Positions 25,169 through 36,228 of a DNA stretch of 64,000 nucleotides are shown here, piece after piece. Both the position numbers and the translations under genes were made by a program. The stretch lies in contig NC_092464.1 of NCBI RefSeq assembly GCF_047495875.1, positions 22,104,865 to 22,168,864 of the forward strand. The letters run 5' to 3'. Origin of the DNA: Pithys albifrons albifrons (Eukaryota; Chordata; Aves; Passeriformes; Thamnophilidae). Numbering within the stretch: the first letter of the stretch is position 1; the number at the start of each line of letters is the position of its first letter. The notes under the pieces were generated by a model. It had not been told where the DNA came from, made no database searches, and worked only from the letters and a program-made list of their open reading frames with translations.

Positions 25169-27646
25169 TGCTTTTCATTATTCAAGAGTTAGGTTGTAGA
25201 AGACAGCACTGATGATACTAATTCTGAAGGAAACCATTCCCAAACTGAGGGTTCACAGCAATACAAAGAGAAGTTGTGAGTCTAAGGGCTTACAACTGCA
25301 GAAATAGTTGTCTTAAGGTTAATTGTATTTCACGGGAGGCAGTGGGGTTCATAGAGCAGATGGCACAGGAAGGATTGCTCAGAGAAAGTTTAGACTTAGT
25401 AAAATCTCAAAAATCAGATTAAAAAGACAGATGGGTTTCTGAATTGGAATGCTACCATTTAAGTTTTTTTTTGTCTTTCTTCACTTCCCAAATTATAACC
25501 TTGAAGATGCTGGAGTTTTTTATATAGCTTAAAATAAATTTAGCACTATGAAACTGGGAGGGAGTTACACTTAAGCAGCTGTTTTCATGGTAACCGGTAG
25601 TTTGGGTTTGCACTCTTTTGAAAAACAAGATAGTATTGCTTGAAAGAAGATAAAGGAATATGACCATAAGAGAAAAGGATTACTTGGTTGAGCATACACA
25701 TATATCAGCCTGCATCTCCTTGTGGAATTTATCCCTGTATTTGCTGGTTTTATTTACTGTTTTCCCACTAACCTCCTTTTCCTGCTTTGCTTTGGGATTC
25801 TTGAAGCAGAATTGCAGGGTTACACTGTTTAATGTCTGTGAGTGGCCCATTCCTGCCTGCACTTCTAGACAGGGACATAGAGGCTTTTTGCCCATTCAGA
25901 TGGGATCTCTCTGCCTGTGGTTTATTTTCTGGAAATGAACAGTTATCATAAGTGGCTCTTGATTTGGACATGAAGTGGTGCAGAGAAATAAATGACTCTG
26001 GAGCTCTTGTCTGTGCCCACCTGTGCTGCACTGCAAGCCAGCGGGGCATCACATGCCAGAGAGCCAAGGTCTCAGAGTCATATTCACACCACACTGGTCA
26101 CTAGCCAGCCACATTAGATGGGGCTGTGGCTCAGGCACAGCCTGTCCTGAATGTGGCTGTCTTGTCTGGGGAGGTGAGGGAGAGCACAGCTGCCCAGGGT
26201 GAAATCGTCAGCCCTGAGTCTCCCACCTCTGTTTTGCTCTTGAAGGAGGAAACATCAGCACTTTTTATGTCCCCTTCCGCCCTCCAGGACCTCACCAGTA
26301 GCACAGTGCAAAGCTCCTTCACCACTTAGTAATTAAATATTCCTTCTGTAACCTACAACAGTATGACAAATCTGTTGGAGAATGAAGGAGGCTTCTCTTC
26401 AGCAGTTCATGTTTTTCAAGTTTATCTTGCAGTGCTTTCAGTTCCCTGCCTCCATCATGTTCCCCTCTTACTGCAGATTTCCTTCCTTCTCATAGTCCAT
26501 GTCTTTAATTCTGTGTTGACCTCCTTGCCATGGTAGGCTGTAAAACTCAAGAATAATGTTATCTCCCTTATTCTCACTGTTTTGCTGAGAGGACCAACTG
26601 AAAAGTTTGTCAGGTATTTTCAACACACTATTCCTTAGCTAATAATGAGTCTTCTAAGCAGCTTTTTCTAAATAACTTCTTTTATTATATCTAATGTTCC
26701 AGTCTAATTCCTCCCTCTTAATTTGAGGTCAAACTAATGTTGGGTCACTTGCTGCCCCTACTCTTCTCTCATATATCCCTTTTTCAGTCCCTCTCCAAGA
26801 AGTGCCTGAATATTTCACAGTTATTCTGAAAACGACTGTCTCTCTTTCTAGCTTGTTCTCATCATATCAGTGTTTGAGAGGACATTTTCTTAAACAATTT
26901 CCCTCCAGTTTTAAGCTTTTAATCATTCCATTGCTGTGAAAATTATGGTGATAATGCAGGTATAGTGTTTGTGACTTTGCTGCTGCATTAGGTAAGAAGG
27001 AAAAAAAGGAGCTGGTGTGTGAGAGAAAGCCCTGAATTAAGCAAGTTGTATACATTTCACATGTATGTCAGGGAAGATAACACGTTCAGGCTGCTAGATT
27101 TTTCTCTGTCTTCTCAGGAAAAAAAGCAAGTCTAAATATCAAAAAGGAAGAGTTAAAAAAAGCTCAGTGTCTGATCGAGGGACTGTGGTTTGGAACTGCA
27201 GTTCCAGTCTGTTGCCTTACAGGACATCAGTTTTCCATCTTGGATGATGGCCTTTGTTCTTTCTGTTTGAAAAGAAGATTTTAGAAACCCTTATCGGAAA
27301 GAGAGAAGGATACAGACAGAAGCCTTTACATAGCTATGAAGTGAAGGATAAAGAAATTTCCTTCTGGAGATACCCATGGCTAGCTCGCTGATTTGGGAGG
27401 AGAGACATGAATTTGTGTATACAGGAAAATTTGTCAGTTTTTGTCACTTCGTCAATTTTAGTAGTAGTCTCTATTCTAGAATTTTGAATGGATATAAAGA
27501 ATTACATGGATTTGATACTTCTGTTGTTTTTTTACCCTCTTCCTTAATTTACATTAAATATTCCAGAGCTCCTTGGTTGCTTCTTATATGTGGTTGTTTT
27601 AGAAAAGGCTAAACTTACATGTAACTGAAATTGCTAACAGCAAAGT

Positions 27647-28129
27647 TCAGATGATCGAGTTCCCTTGCTGCTTTTTTAATGCATCACCCATTATTCTTAA
27701 CCACATCTCTTCCTCAGCATTCTTTGCTGGCAGTTCAAAGTGGGAAAATGCAAAAGCACAGCTATCTGGCTTTGGATCTAAGCTTATTATAAGTTCCTGC
27801 ACATTTTGAAAATTAAAATTTATATTGCCCTTTGCCATCATGTTTGTAAATACATGTAGAGTTTGTACACACATAAATACATATACATTCCTTCTTTGAT
27901 TGATGTGACTGCCTTTTAATGCCCAAGATGTCACAAGTTGCTTGATGGTCAAGGCAAGGTTTCTAAGAAGGCACTCGGTATTTGTGCACCACAGTGTGTG
28001 GACACTGGTTTTCAATATACCTTGTTTTCTTTGACTACTAAATGCAAAACTGGGAAGAAGTCCAGAATCTTTAATAGCTAGAATGTATTTCATGCTGATC
28101 CCATCAAAATTGGCATCCTCCATTGCCAA
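27647..28129 (-). other. Unassigned 160-codon open reading frame, function unknown
   Basis: The longest methionine-started frame of the window outside known repeats. It runs antisense to FAM171A1 about 2 kb before exon 2. The predicted protein starts MAMEDANFDGISMKYILAIK, has no obvious signal peptide, transmembrane helix or motif, and has several cysteines. I do not recognise any family. At this AT content a 160-codon frame is uncommon but not rare over 64 kb on six frames. No promoter, poly(A) tail or splice structure marks it as a gene or a processed pseudogene. Treated as probably non-coding. Confidence 0.15.
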
Positions 28130-28759
28130 GTTCTAAAGCGAGGGCTGTGATGACGATGAATTTGTCTAATAGGGTTTTTGTTCAGGGCTGCCCAAGGTTT
28201 GTATTTTCAGTACTGTAAGATTCAGACAGAAGATCTCAGCTTATAAAAGGACCCAGTATCATTCTGTCTGGAATGCCCTTAGGATAAAAGTGCTGATAGT
28301 TTTGTAGTAAATTCTGACATCCTTTTAAAATTTTATGTTATTACAGTATGTTTCCTAGCATATTCAATTGTGTCATTTCACTGTTGAAATTTACAACAGA
28401 GATTTTGTTAAATTCTTTGTTGTTCTTCTTGGCATTATGTCTTGCTGGCTTATGGCTTACACCAGTATAAGTTCTTAACATTGTAAGGCACAGTAGTCAT
28501 AGAAAAGAACTGTACCACTGATACTGTTCTGTAGAAATCAGTGTATTGGTTTTAAATATGTAGGAAAAAGGGGTCATGCTGTCTTTTCTGGGCATCACAG
28601 GCAGAAATGAGTTGCGCACATAGTGTGAGCATCTTGCTTGTGAGGGGCCTAAGTCCCCTGACACAAAAAGGGAGCTGGCAAAATACCCTCTACAACTTTG
28701 GGGAATGGAGTAAACTGAAATAGGGTTCTTCATGGAAGAATAACAGAATTTTCAAAAAT

Positions 28760-28862
28760 TAGGGTGGGAATGAGAGAAAAGGGAGAATGGGAGAGAAAAG
28801 AGGGAGGGAAGTATTATTTTAGGAGAACAAGGTGGCTGGAAATGAAAAGAAAAAACCCCAAA
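28760..28862. repeat. Purine-rich (GA-rich) low-complexity tract
   Basis: A strongly purine-biased + strand segment (gggaatgagagaaaagggagaatgggagagaaaagagggaggg and a later a-rich run). No unit repeats exactly. Confidence 0.75.
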
Positions 28863-30176
28863 AAACAAGGAATGTCTTGATGAAGGCATTGGGTCATTGC
28901 TGAGACTTTTCCACACAGAGTTGCATTTAAGTCATAGTTATTGCAGAAAGGCAACAGCTGCTACTTCGGAGCATGAGGCACAGGATCTATTGCAGGCACA
29001 AGAAAATAATGGTAGATATAGAGGAGTGCCTTCCAGAGGGACTGTGTTGCACAAGCCAGTCCATGTTTTGTAACAAAAGCCTGTGACACAATGCATGGTT
29101 TTGTCATAGGAGTGCCCGGAGTGGGCAAATATTGTACATCTGGAAACATTTAAACTAGAAATTAGTTTCTGGAAAAAATGGCAAATTACTCAAGGAAAAT
29201 GTAGTCCATTGTGTTAGTTTCAGACTGCATATCTGCAAGATGCATGATTCTCTTGACTGCCTGAACCATCACTTCTTTGCTTCTCATGTTCACCATGATA
29301 CAGGTGATCCAGTAGTGTCAGGGTTGACAAGCTGACACTCTAGGGGCTCTGATATTTGGGCAGCAATGTCACAGAAAAACAGCTGGTGAACAGGAAGGAG
29401 GGGGACGTGTTCCTCTCTTGCTCACTGCTAGTGCTCTGCATCCCACCTGGTAGTCTTGTGCTTAGAGGACATGGACCTGATCCTGTGAGATTTCACTGCC
29501 TTGGTTAGACATTAACAGGGAAGTTCTGTGCCTGCTGGGGCCATCTCTCCCACTGGAGTTCAAAATCTCCACTGTAGCACAGCCTGCTTCGGTGCCTACT
29601 TTATTTCTGGGCTTCTGTCACAGCAGGTTTCCTCTGTTCGTTTGCTACATGGAGAGAATTGTTGTGGAGAAGAGGTGAGGGAGCACAGCCCACCTCCAGC
29701 CTTTTCCTCTCCCCGCTGGTGCTGGAGAATGCTGGCAGGAGCAGAGGTACAGCAAGGCATGGACCTTACAGAGAATTACCATGCCGTGCTATCTGTGACA
29801 TTTGATTGCACACACATTTAGAATTACAGTAGTACTGTGTGATTGCCATGTTGCCCATCACAGGGGATACTGGCTGCCCCGGTGATGTGCTGCCCAGCCA
29901 CAGGTGGGTCATAGGTGGAATAAGACGCCTCCACAGCTGAAGTTAGCAGTGGAGCAATAATTCAGGATGTGGTCTTGCCTGTGGCAGAAAAGGCAGTGTC
30001 TCTAAAGAGTGACTGCCCAAAATGGAGAACTGCCAGGCCAGTGCAAGGGATCGTATGTGGCACCAAAGTGTCAGAGCCCAGTGTCTTTTCAGTCATTGTT
30101 GTGCCAGCCTGTTCTAACTGCTGCCTCCTGCAGAAGCTTTTCAGATGATAATCGCTGTGGTTGTTTGTCATTGCAG

Positions 30177-30404
30177 AAGTAACGCTGAAGGTCCATGTAA
30201 GCGATGCCAGCACACATCAGCCAGTAACTGAAGCCCTTATTGAGATTTTTACCAACCAGATCTCCATTGCATCTGGAACCTCAGGAGCAGATGGCACCGC
30301 CTTCCTCAAGTTTCAGTATAAGTTGGGCAATCAGCTGATAGTGACTGCTAGTAAACATGCGTATGTGCCAAATTCTGCACCATGGAAACCTGTAAGATTG
30401 CCTG
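30177..30404 (+). CDS. FAM171A1: FAM171A1 exon 2 (start of extracellular domain)
   Basis: This 228-nt exon encodes residues E1-P76 of the visible protein, starting [17 protein letters not shown] and ending at VRLP. It follows ttgcag and is followed by the donor gtaaga. It starts and ends in phase 1, so exon 1 must end with the G of a GAA codon. The sequence is nearly identical to mammalian FAM171A1 as I recall it, including GTSGADG (34-40) and [14 protein letters not shown] (59-72). FAM171A1 (astroprincin) is a type I membrane protein expressed in brain astrocytes, among other tissues, and linked to the actin cytoskeleton and cell shape. This segment is the beta-rich, carboxypeptidase-regulatory-like start of the ectodomain. 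The open frame runs on past the donor to 30430, but that part is intron. Confidence 0.97.
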
Positions 30405-31555
30405 GTAAGAGATCTTTATTTTTGTTCTGAGGTAAGATTTTGCATCTAAAGGAAGTTACACAGTTTTATATGATGTGTTTGAATACTTGAGATCCTGGAT
30501 GGGAGGAGAAACATCTGTGCCTTTCAAAAATAGTAATGTTTATTCCTCAGTTAAACTGCAGCATCAGAGCTGTGCAGAGATTCACACTCCTGGCTTGTCC
30601 TTGACACAGTGCTGCATCAATTTTCAAAAAACTGTTGGTGCTCTTACAGCTCCATAGGAAATAGAAATCTATTCCAATTCTTTTTCTTTATGGGAACTCT
30701 GTTTCCAAGAGCTTTGTTTCAGCAGCTGGGAGGCATTCCTTTGTTTCTCTCCCAAGGTGCAGCAACAACTGTTGCACCATAAGCTGTAATGTACAAAATA
30801 GTCCTGGCCTTTTTGTTCTTGGCTATGTCCATAGGACAGTTTAATCTGCAGTTATGTTATCCAGATGTAAGGATTTTTACTAACTTGATTAGCATGTTTT
30901 TTCTCTTCCATGGGAAAACGAGTACAACAATAATACTTGCATGTTAGTTTTTATCAGAATGCCTCAAAATTGTATGGGAAGAGGGAGACTTTACATTAGT
31001 TGTACGTGAGGGAAAACTGAGTAATGAAGCCTCCTTCTCTACCACTAAATAGAGCAGATTGAGGGTGGCTTTCAAGCCTTGAGATGTAACATTTATGAAG
31101 GTCACATCCCTAGATTCATCTGCCTTTCCTCTAATCCCCAGCCAAAATTAGGGTTCAAGTAAATTTGGAACGGTCCCAGGCTTTATTATACCCAAATCAC
31201 AACTAAGTATCACCCCAGATTTGATAATTAGATGGGGCCAAGGCCATGCCAGGTTCTAAGTGCACTAATATTTAAATAGTATTATGTGTTCCCAGGGCAC
31301 AGTTAAATTCCAAGCCTTGGCTCTATTTTATTTATTAATATCAAGATAGCCAGAAGGACTGCGAGACTTGCTGCAAGGTCAAGCAGCAAATGTATTTTCA
31401 GAAGGGGAAAGGAACGTGAATCTCTTCAAACTCAGAATTATGCTTTAGGCATTTCAACATGCTGTTTACTTATCTGCATTCACTTGCTTCAGATAAGATA
31501 AGACTGACTTCTTCCACATTTTCTGTACTGTATTCTGCCATGTTTTCAGCTACTT

Positions 31556-31825
31556 AATGGAGCTACAGCAAAGATTAAGCCAGGTTCTTTGGGGTGTGGT
31601 GAAAGAATAAGAAGTAACCGAAATGAGTTACAGCCAGAAGTGTTACTAATAAATAAAAGGCAACAATTCTTTACAGCAGCGGTGGTCAAAGATTGGAAAA
31701 CGTTGCCCAGAAAAGCTGTGAAATCTCCCTCTGGAAAGACATTCAAAGCTGTACTGGATATCCCTCTGCTTGGTGGACGCAGGTGATGTCCAGAAATCCC
31801 TTTCAAGCCATTATTGTTCTGTGAC
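31556..31825 (+). mobile_element. Ancient CR1 LINE 3' relic
   Basis: The sequence follows the CR1 3' end in the sense direction. It has a 'gtggtgaaagaataagaagtaac' segment, 'gaagtgttactaataaataaaaggcaacaattctttacagcagcggtggtcaaagattggaaaacgttgcccag', then 'gtactggatatccctctgcttggtggacgcaggtgatgtccagaaatccctttcaag' and a degraded 'ttctgtgac' terminus at about 31820. It is clearly older than the copies at 1-2.3 kb. Confidence 0.85.
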
Positions 31826-33439
31826 TGTTTAGAAATTTCCTTAGGTTTTTTTCTTTTTAAATAAGATGAAGTGCAGCTTCCTCAACATACTTCACGAGTT
31901 TCCTTAAGACACAATCTTCAATGAGTAAAGCACACAATAACCTTTTTTTGTCTTGTGTCTTATATCTTTCTGACTCACACTCCAGATCTTTTGAATGCGA
32001 TATATTCCTCCATAGCCTGGAGCTTGTTTGGTGAGGTTTTTGCTTGTTGCTTTTTCTTAAATACTGATTTTGAGGGTAGGGTATGAAACAGGGCATTTTT
32101 ATTTAGTAAGTCATTGAAGTTTAAAAAGCAGTAATTGTATAGGTTCCACAAAATCTTTCTTTCCATGGCTGAAACGTGAGCTTTACTTACGTAATCGATT
32201 CCTTTCACCTCCGATTCTCTGCCATTGAAACTGGGAGGTAGTTTGCCATTGATTTAATTAGAGGCAGAATCCTTTCTTTTGCATTCTGTACCTTAAACTT
32301 AATCCTTTCTTTGATTAAAGAAACAACAAGGTACAACTTGATACGTCCCATGTAGATTTAATAGGATTGTTCTTAGAATGTCCTGAAAAGGGACATGACA
32401 TACAAGTTCAGGTCCAAGATCCTTAGGCTGTTATTTTTTGTACTGACTAAGATGCCTGTAGTCTTTAAAAAAACTTTCCAGGAACGGTTTGTATTTAAAT
32501 GACATGTAATTAAAGGCCTGTCATGCTTGTAACCAGCACACTATGGAAGGTTTGAAAAATGTGCAGGTGGTTTTATTTTTAAAACTGGTTTGAATGATGG
32601 GGAACAGGCCACATATCTCAATCTTCATTGTGCAGAGTGCAGCCTGGGCACACCCATACAGCAGGATCCTCACTTCCTGAAAAAGTCTTTTAACAGTTTC
32701 TAGAAGCTGTCACCCCCACAGAGCAGATCCCCCACTCTGAGCAGCGTTACGCCCATGGCAGTGTTTTAAGCTGTTGTGCCATTCTGTGTGCTGTGGTAAA
32801 TGAACTATGGGCATATGAACTTCAAATGTGGAAATGATAACCAAAAGCAGGGAGTAGATTTGAAAGCTGTAGGATGGTCATGTATAAAATGCTGTAGCAG
32901 AACATTGCCAGAGGATCAGGATTCTCCCATCACAGTCAATACGCATTAGTTACAAGCTTATGCTGAAAAGCTGTGCAGCCAGTGAACTCAGGACATTATT
33001 GTAATAGCTTCAAGAAGTAAGCATTGAGGGTTTTCTGTTCTCATAATTTGGCAGAAATGAACTTTTCTTATATTAACCAAAATAATTACTAGCTCTTTAC
33101 CACTTAAGCAGGAGGATTATTTATTTACATAGTGATAAATGGTAGGAGGAAAAGATTAAGATCTCTTTTTCCATTAAATTATGTATCAGCAGAGCCATGA
33201 CTCTACTTATTAACAGTTCATTAATTTCACATCACTTGAGTTGTTGAAGTGTTCATGATGGAAGATGGGCTCATTGGTCTGCTCTTTACTATGTATAGAT
33301 TTTTCTTTGTAAATAATTTGGAAGAAAACATTGTGACTGGTAATACTTATTTTAAAGGACAGTCTTTTGGGAGTAGTGTATGCAATGAAGAGAGGGCAGG
33401 TGCTGAGACAGCACAGTTCAGACTGGCTGGTAAGGTCAG

Positions 33440-33999
33440 TGTCATGGTTTACTCCAGTCATCAACTAAGTACCAGGCATCTGCTCACTCCCCCCCAGCCT
33501 CCATGGGGTGAGGAGTAGATTCATAAAAGGTTAAAAACCGTGGGTTGAGATAAGAACAAATGAAATAAAATGAAATAAAATTTCATTTGAAATAAACAAA
33601 CAAATGAAATAAAATTTGATTATGATAATAATAAGAGACATAACAAAAAAAGAGTGAGGAGTAAACCCCAGGTAAAACAAGTAATGCACAATGCATTTGT
33701 CCAGCCCATTCCTGAGTGGCAGTCGACTTTTCCCAGACAGGTTGTCCCAGCTTATATACCGGGCATGACGTGGAGTATCCCTTTGGCCAGTTTGGGTCAG
33801 CTGTCCTGGCTGTGCACCTTCCCAGCTTCTTGTGCAGCTCCTCACTGACAAAACACAGAAAACTGCAAAGTCTTGACTAGAGTAAGCACTACTCAGCGGC
33901 AACCAAAACATCAGTGTGCCATCAGCCTTATTGTGGTACTGAATCCCACTGTACCTTACCTGCTGCAGAGAAAAAACTAACCCAGTTGAAACTAAGCCA
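33440..33999 (-). mobile_element. Solo LTR of an avian ERVL-like endogenous retrovirus (minus strand)
   Basis: Read on the minus strand, this 560-bp element starts tggcttagtttcaactgggtt and ends gtaaaccatgaca, giving TG...CA ends. It has a TATATAAG box (33751-33758 on the + strand) just after a 'cccaaactggccaaagggata' block and a late 'ttatctcaacccacgg' block. That order matches a common passerine LTR I recall. Flanks gtcag (33435-33439) and gtcaa (34000-34004) look like a 5-bp target duplication with one later mutation. An AT-rich low-complexity patch of gaaataaaat units at 33561-33620 lies inside it. No internal retroviral sequence adjoins it. Confidence 0.88.
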
Positions 34000-34089
34000 G
34001 TCAAAGCAGACTGTGGCAGAGGATGATGCTCATGGTAGCTCTGGGAGAGGAGAGCTGTAAAATAAGGTAAAAACTGAGAAGGTGGAGTA

Positions 34090-34500
34090 TAGTATTTCAG
34101 GACTTATCCTTGGTGCAGCTACTCAGGGAAGTGTGTGTCCAGTTCTGGATCCACACTTCAAGAAAAATGTTTAAAACTACAATTTTATCAGGAATGATTA
34201 AAAGATTGGAAAGTATTGCTTACAGGGAGAGACTTAAAAGTACTTAATTTATTTTGCTCACTAGAGAGAAAGTTCAGGGGGTAATTTGATCATAGTCCAC
34301 CAATACCCTCATAGAGAACAGGAAACTGGTAAGAGAATTCTTCTGTCTTGTGGGCTTGTATAAAAGGAAGATCAAATGGCTGGAAATCTAATCTCAGTAA
34401 ATTTTGATGGGTAAAGGGGCACATAATTTAGCTGCCATGATAATTGTTTACTAGAACGTTGATGTTGTGGTGTGTTCTTCACCACTAGAGACATGTAAAA
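34090..34500 (+). mobile_element. Ancient CR1-like LINE relic
   Basis: Sense-direction matches to the CR1/L3 ORF2 3' region are visible: 'gtgtccagttctggatccacacttcaagaaaaatgtt', 'gattggaaagtattgcttacagggagagacttaaaag', 'ggggtaatttgatcatagtc' and 'gaacaggaaactggtaagagaattctt'. It is strongly diverged with many stops, so it is an old insertion. Both ends are approximate. Confidence 0.75.
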
Positions 34501-36135
34501 GAAATTGGGTAGTTTTTCTACCACATGTTTTCAATAGCTGTACCTAAACTTGAATTGGAAGCAATAATTAATATAGGGAAGGCTGTAGTTATACAGGAGT
34601 AGGTCTAGATCATCACTCTCATCTGGCCTTAAAAACTATGTCTTTCTGTCTTTGTCATGCTGAGAAAAGATTGCACAGAAAAACCCAAGGGAAGTTTAGA
34701 ACTTATATATTCATTATAGTCTGGCTTATGTGGAAGATGTTGGCATGTTATTGTATTGAGCTCCCCAGGGTGTCTAAATTGTGTTAGCTTTCTTCATACA
34801 AATTAAGTTACTGGAGCAAAGACAAACAAATTTTGTGATTGTGTGGCTGTAGTGCTACTTACATGAGCTTTCATACTGATGTTGCCAGATATGTAGATCT
34901 GTTTACATGTGGGGCGTTGGAAAGAAATTTCTCAGCTGTATTTGCAATAAGATGATATTTTAATTTATTTTATTTTAATGTTCATTTATATTGTTAAGAC
35001 CATCATTTAGATGGTGGTTCTTATCAGTGTGTTTCTACTCCTTTCTTCTCCTTTCTCCTGTACTTCTGCCAAACACTAAAATTTCTGATCTTTAAAAAGA
35101 GAATGCATTTCTTAAAACAGAAAAACAGTAGTCTCCCTATTGGTACCTAATATCTATATGGGCTCTTGGATTAAATAATGCATATTAATTTAGAGGAAAT
35201 TTATGAAGTTCCAGAAAATCTGAAGAGTTTACACTGTTCTTCTATTAACTGGTTCTGGAACTGTCTTCCTCAGCTTGTGGTCACTTCAGACTGGGGTGAA
35301 TACTTTCCAGGTGCAAATGTAGGATGCTGCCCAATTACCACAATTATTAGTCTGCATGAGTCTTCTTCTTCTGTCTTTGACAGCCACATGTGGACTGTAG
35401 ATAGTCATTCTCCATACTTTTTCCATGGATGTGGGAGTCAGGTGTTCTCGCTGGCAAAGGTGTGTGTGCTTAAAGCCACAACCCCTGTAAGGACTGTCAG
35501 TACCCAGAGGAAAGGGAGGTCCTTGCAGGCAGACATTTTGCAGAAAATATCGTTTATGTGTCTCCTTTCACACCACTGGTAGGATGACAGTAGTGCTGCT
35601 ATAAATGGCACTTCTCTGGTGTAGGTGGTGATTCAGTAAGGACAATCTGTATTTTAAAGCAAATTACTCAGACTTACTCATCATACTTTGCCTTTCTGTA
35701 TGACTTATGTAAGCATCTCAAAGTACTTAAAAGTTAGGTTTCATTAAAATCTTTCTGAGGTAAGAAGTATAGCTATTGCACAGAAAAATAAATCAGCCAG
35801 AGTGTTTCTCTCCTCCTTACGTAATGGTATGTCCTTCTGTGCAGCTGGGAATGGCTTCATGAAACCCTGTTTTACACTTCTGTGCTTCAAGCTACTATGT
35901 AGGATGTGCAGGAGGCAAAGCACAGAACATGTTGTTTAGTTCAGTAATAATTACTCTGGCAGTGTAACTGTTTGGTTTAGAAAATGCGTGTGGTTTCTGT
36001 CATGTATACAGTATGATTTTAATAGTTTGTGTGGCCTGCTTTTGCAGAAATGAAGAAGAAAGTAAGTGCTGTTGTTGCTGGGTTATGTTTATGAGAATTT
36101 AAATATATCCCACTTAAACCACTTCTCTCCCACAG

Positions 36136-36228
36136 TGTTCTCTTCACTGAGCCTCGGCCTTCTTCCTGAACGCTCAGCTACTCTGATGGTCTATGACGAT
36201 GTAGTCCAGATAGTCTCAGGATTTCAAG
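36136..36228 (+). CDS. FAM171A1: FAM171A1 exon 3
   Basis: A 93-nt exon encoding residues V77-Q107, starting [20 protein letters not shown] and ending at the IVSGFQ motif. The acceptor is ctctcccacag and the donor caag|gtatgc. Both ends are phase 1, so the exon could be skipped without breaking the frame. The [16 protein letters not shown] stretch matches mammalian FAM171A1 closely and belongs to the conserved family ectodomain. No cysteine occurs in it. Confidence 0.97.

Larger units (their letters stand above)
1..30176 (+). other. FAM171A1: FAM171A1 intron 1 (3' part) or upstream non-coding DNA
   Basis: Apart from the repeats listed separately, I see no supported coding exon in this 30 kb. 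There is no CpG-rich block and no start codon followed by a signal peptide and a phase-1 donor, which FAM171A1 exon 1 would need. The simplest reading is that the whole stretch is the downstream part of a very long first intron, with exon 1 left of the window; intergenic sequence at the far left cannot be excluded. GC content rises locally near 13.5-14.4 kb and 21.0-21.4 kb, where several frames stay open by chance on both strands. The intron ends in a polypyrimidine-rich stretch and ttgcag at 30171-30176. Confidence 0.7.
30405..36135 (+). other. FAM171A1: FAM171A1 intron 2
   Basis: A 5,731-nt phase-1 intron with GT-AG ends (gtaaga ... cccacag). It carries an old CR1 relic at 31556-31825, a minus-strand solo LTR at 33440-33999 and another CR1 relic at 34090-34500. 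The remaining sequence is unique, AT-rich and without a supported gene. Confidence 0.93.

Noticed and set aside
30161..30430. Starting FAM171A1 at an upstream ATG near 30161 within the same open frame
   Set aside because: That ATG lies inside the intron's polypyrimidine and acceptor region. The conserved protein starts at the ttgcag junction and needs a signal-peptide exon upstream.
33531..34004. 157-codon minus-strand open frame
   Set aside because: It falls inside the antisense solo LTR and reads through its simple-repeat patch. LTRs of this type do not encode a protein.
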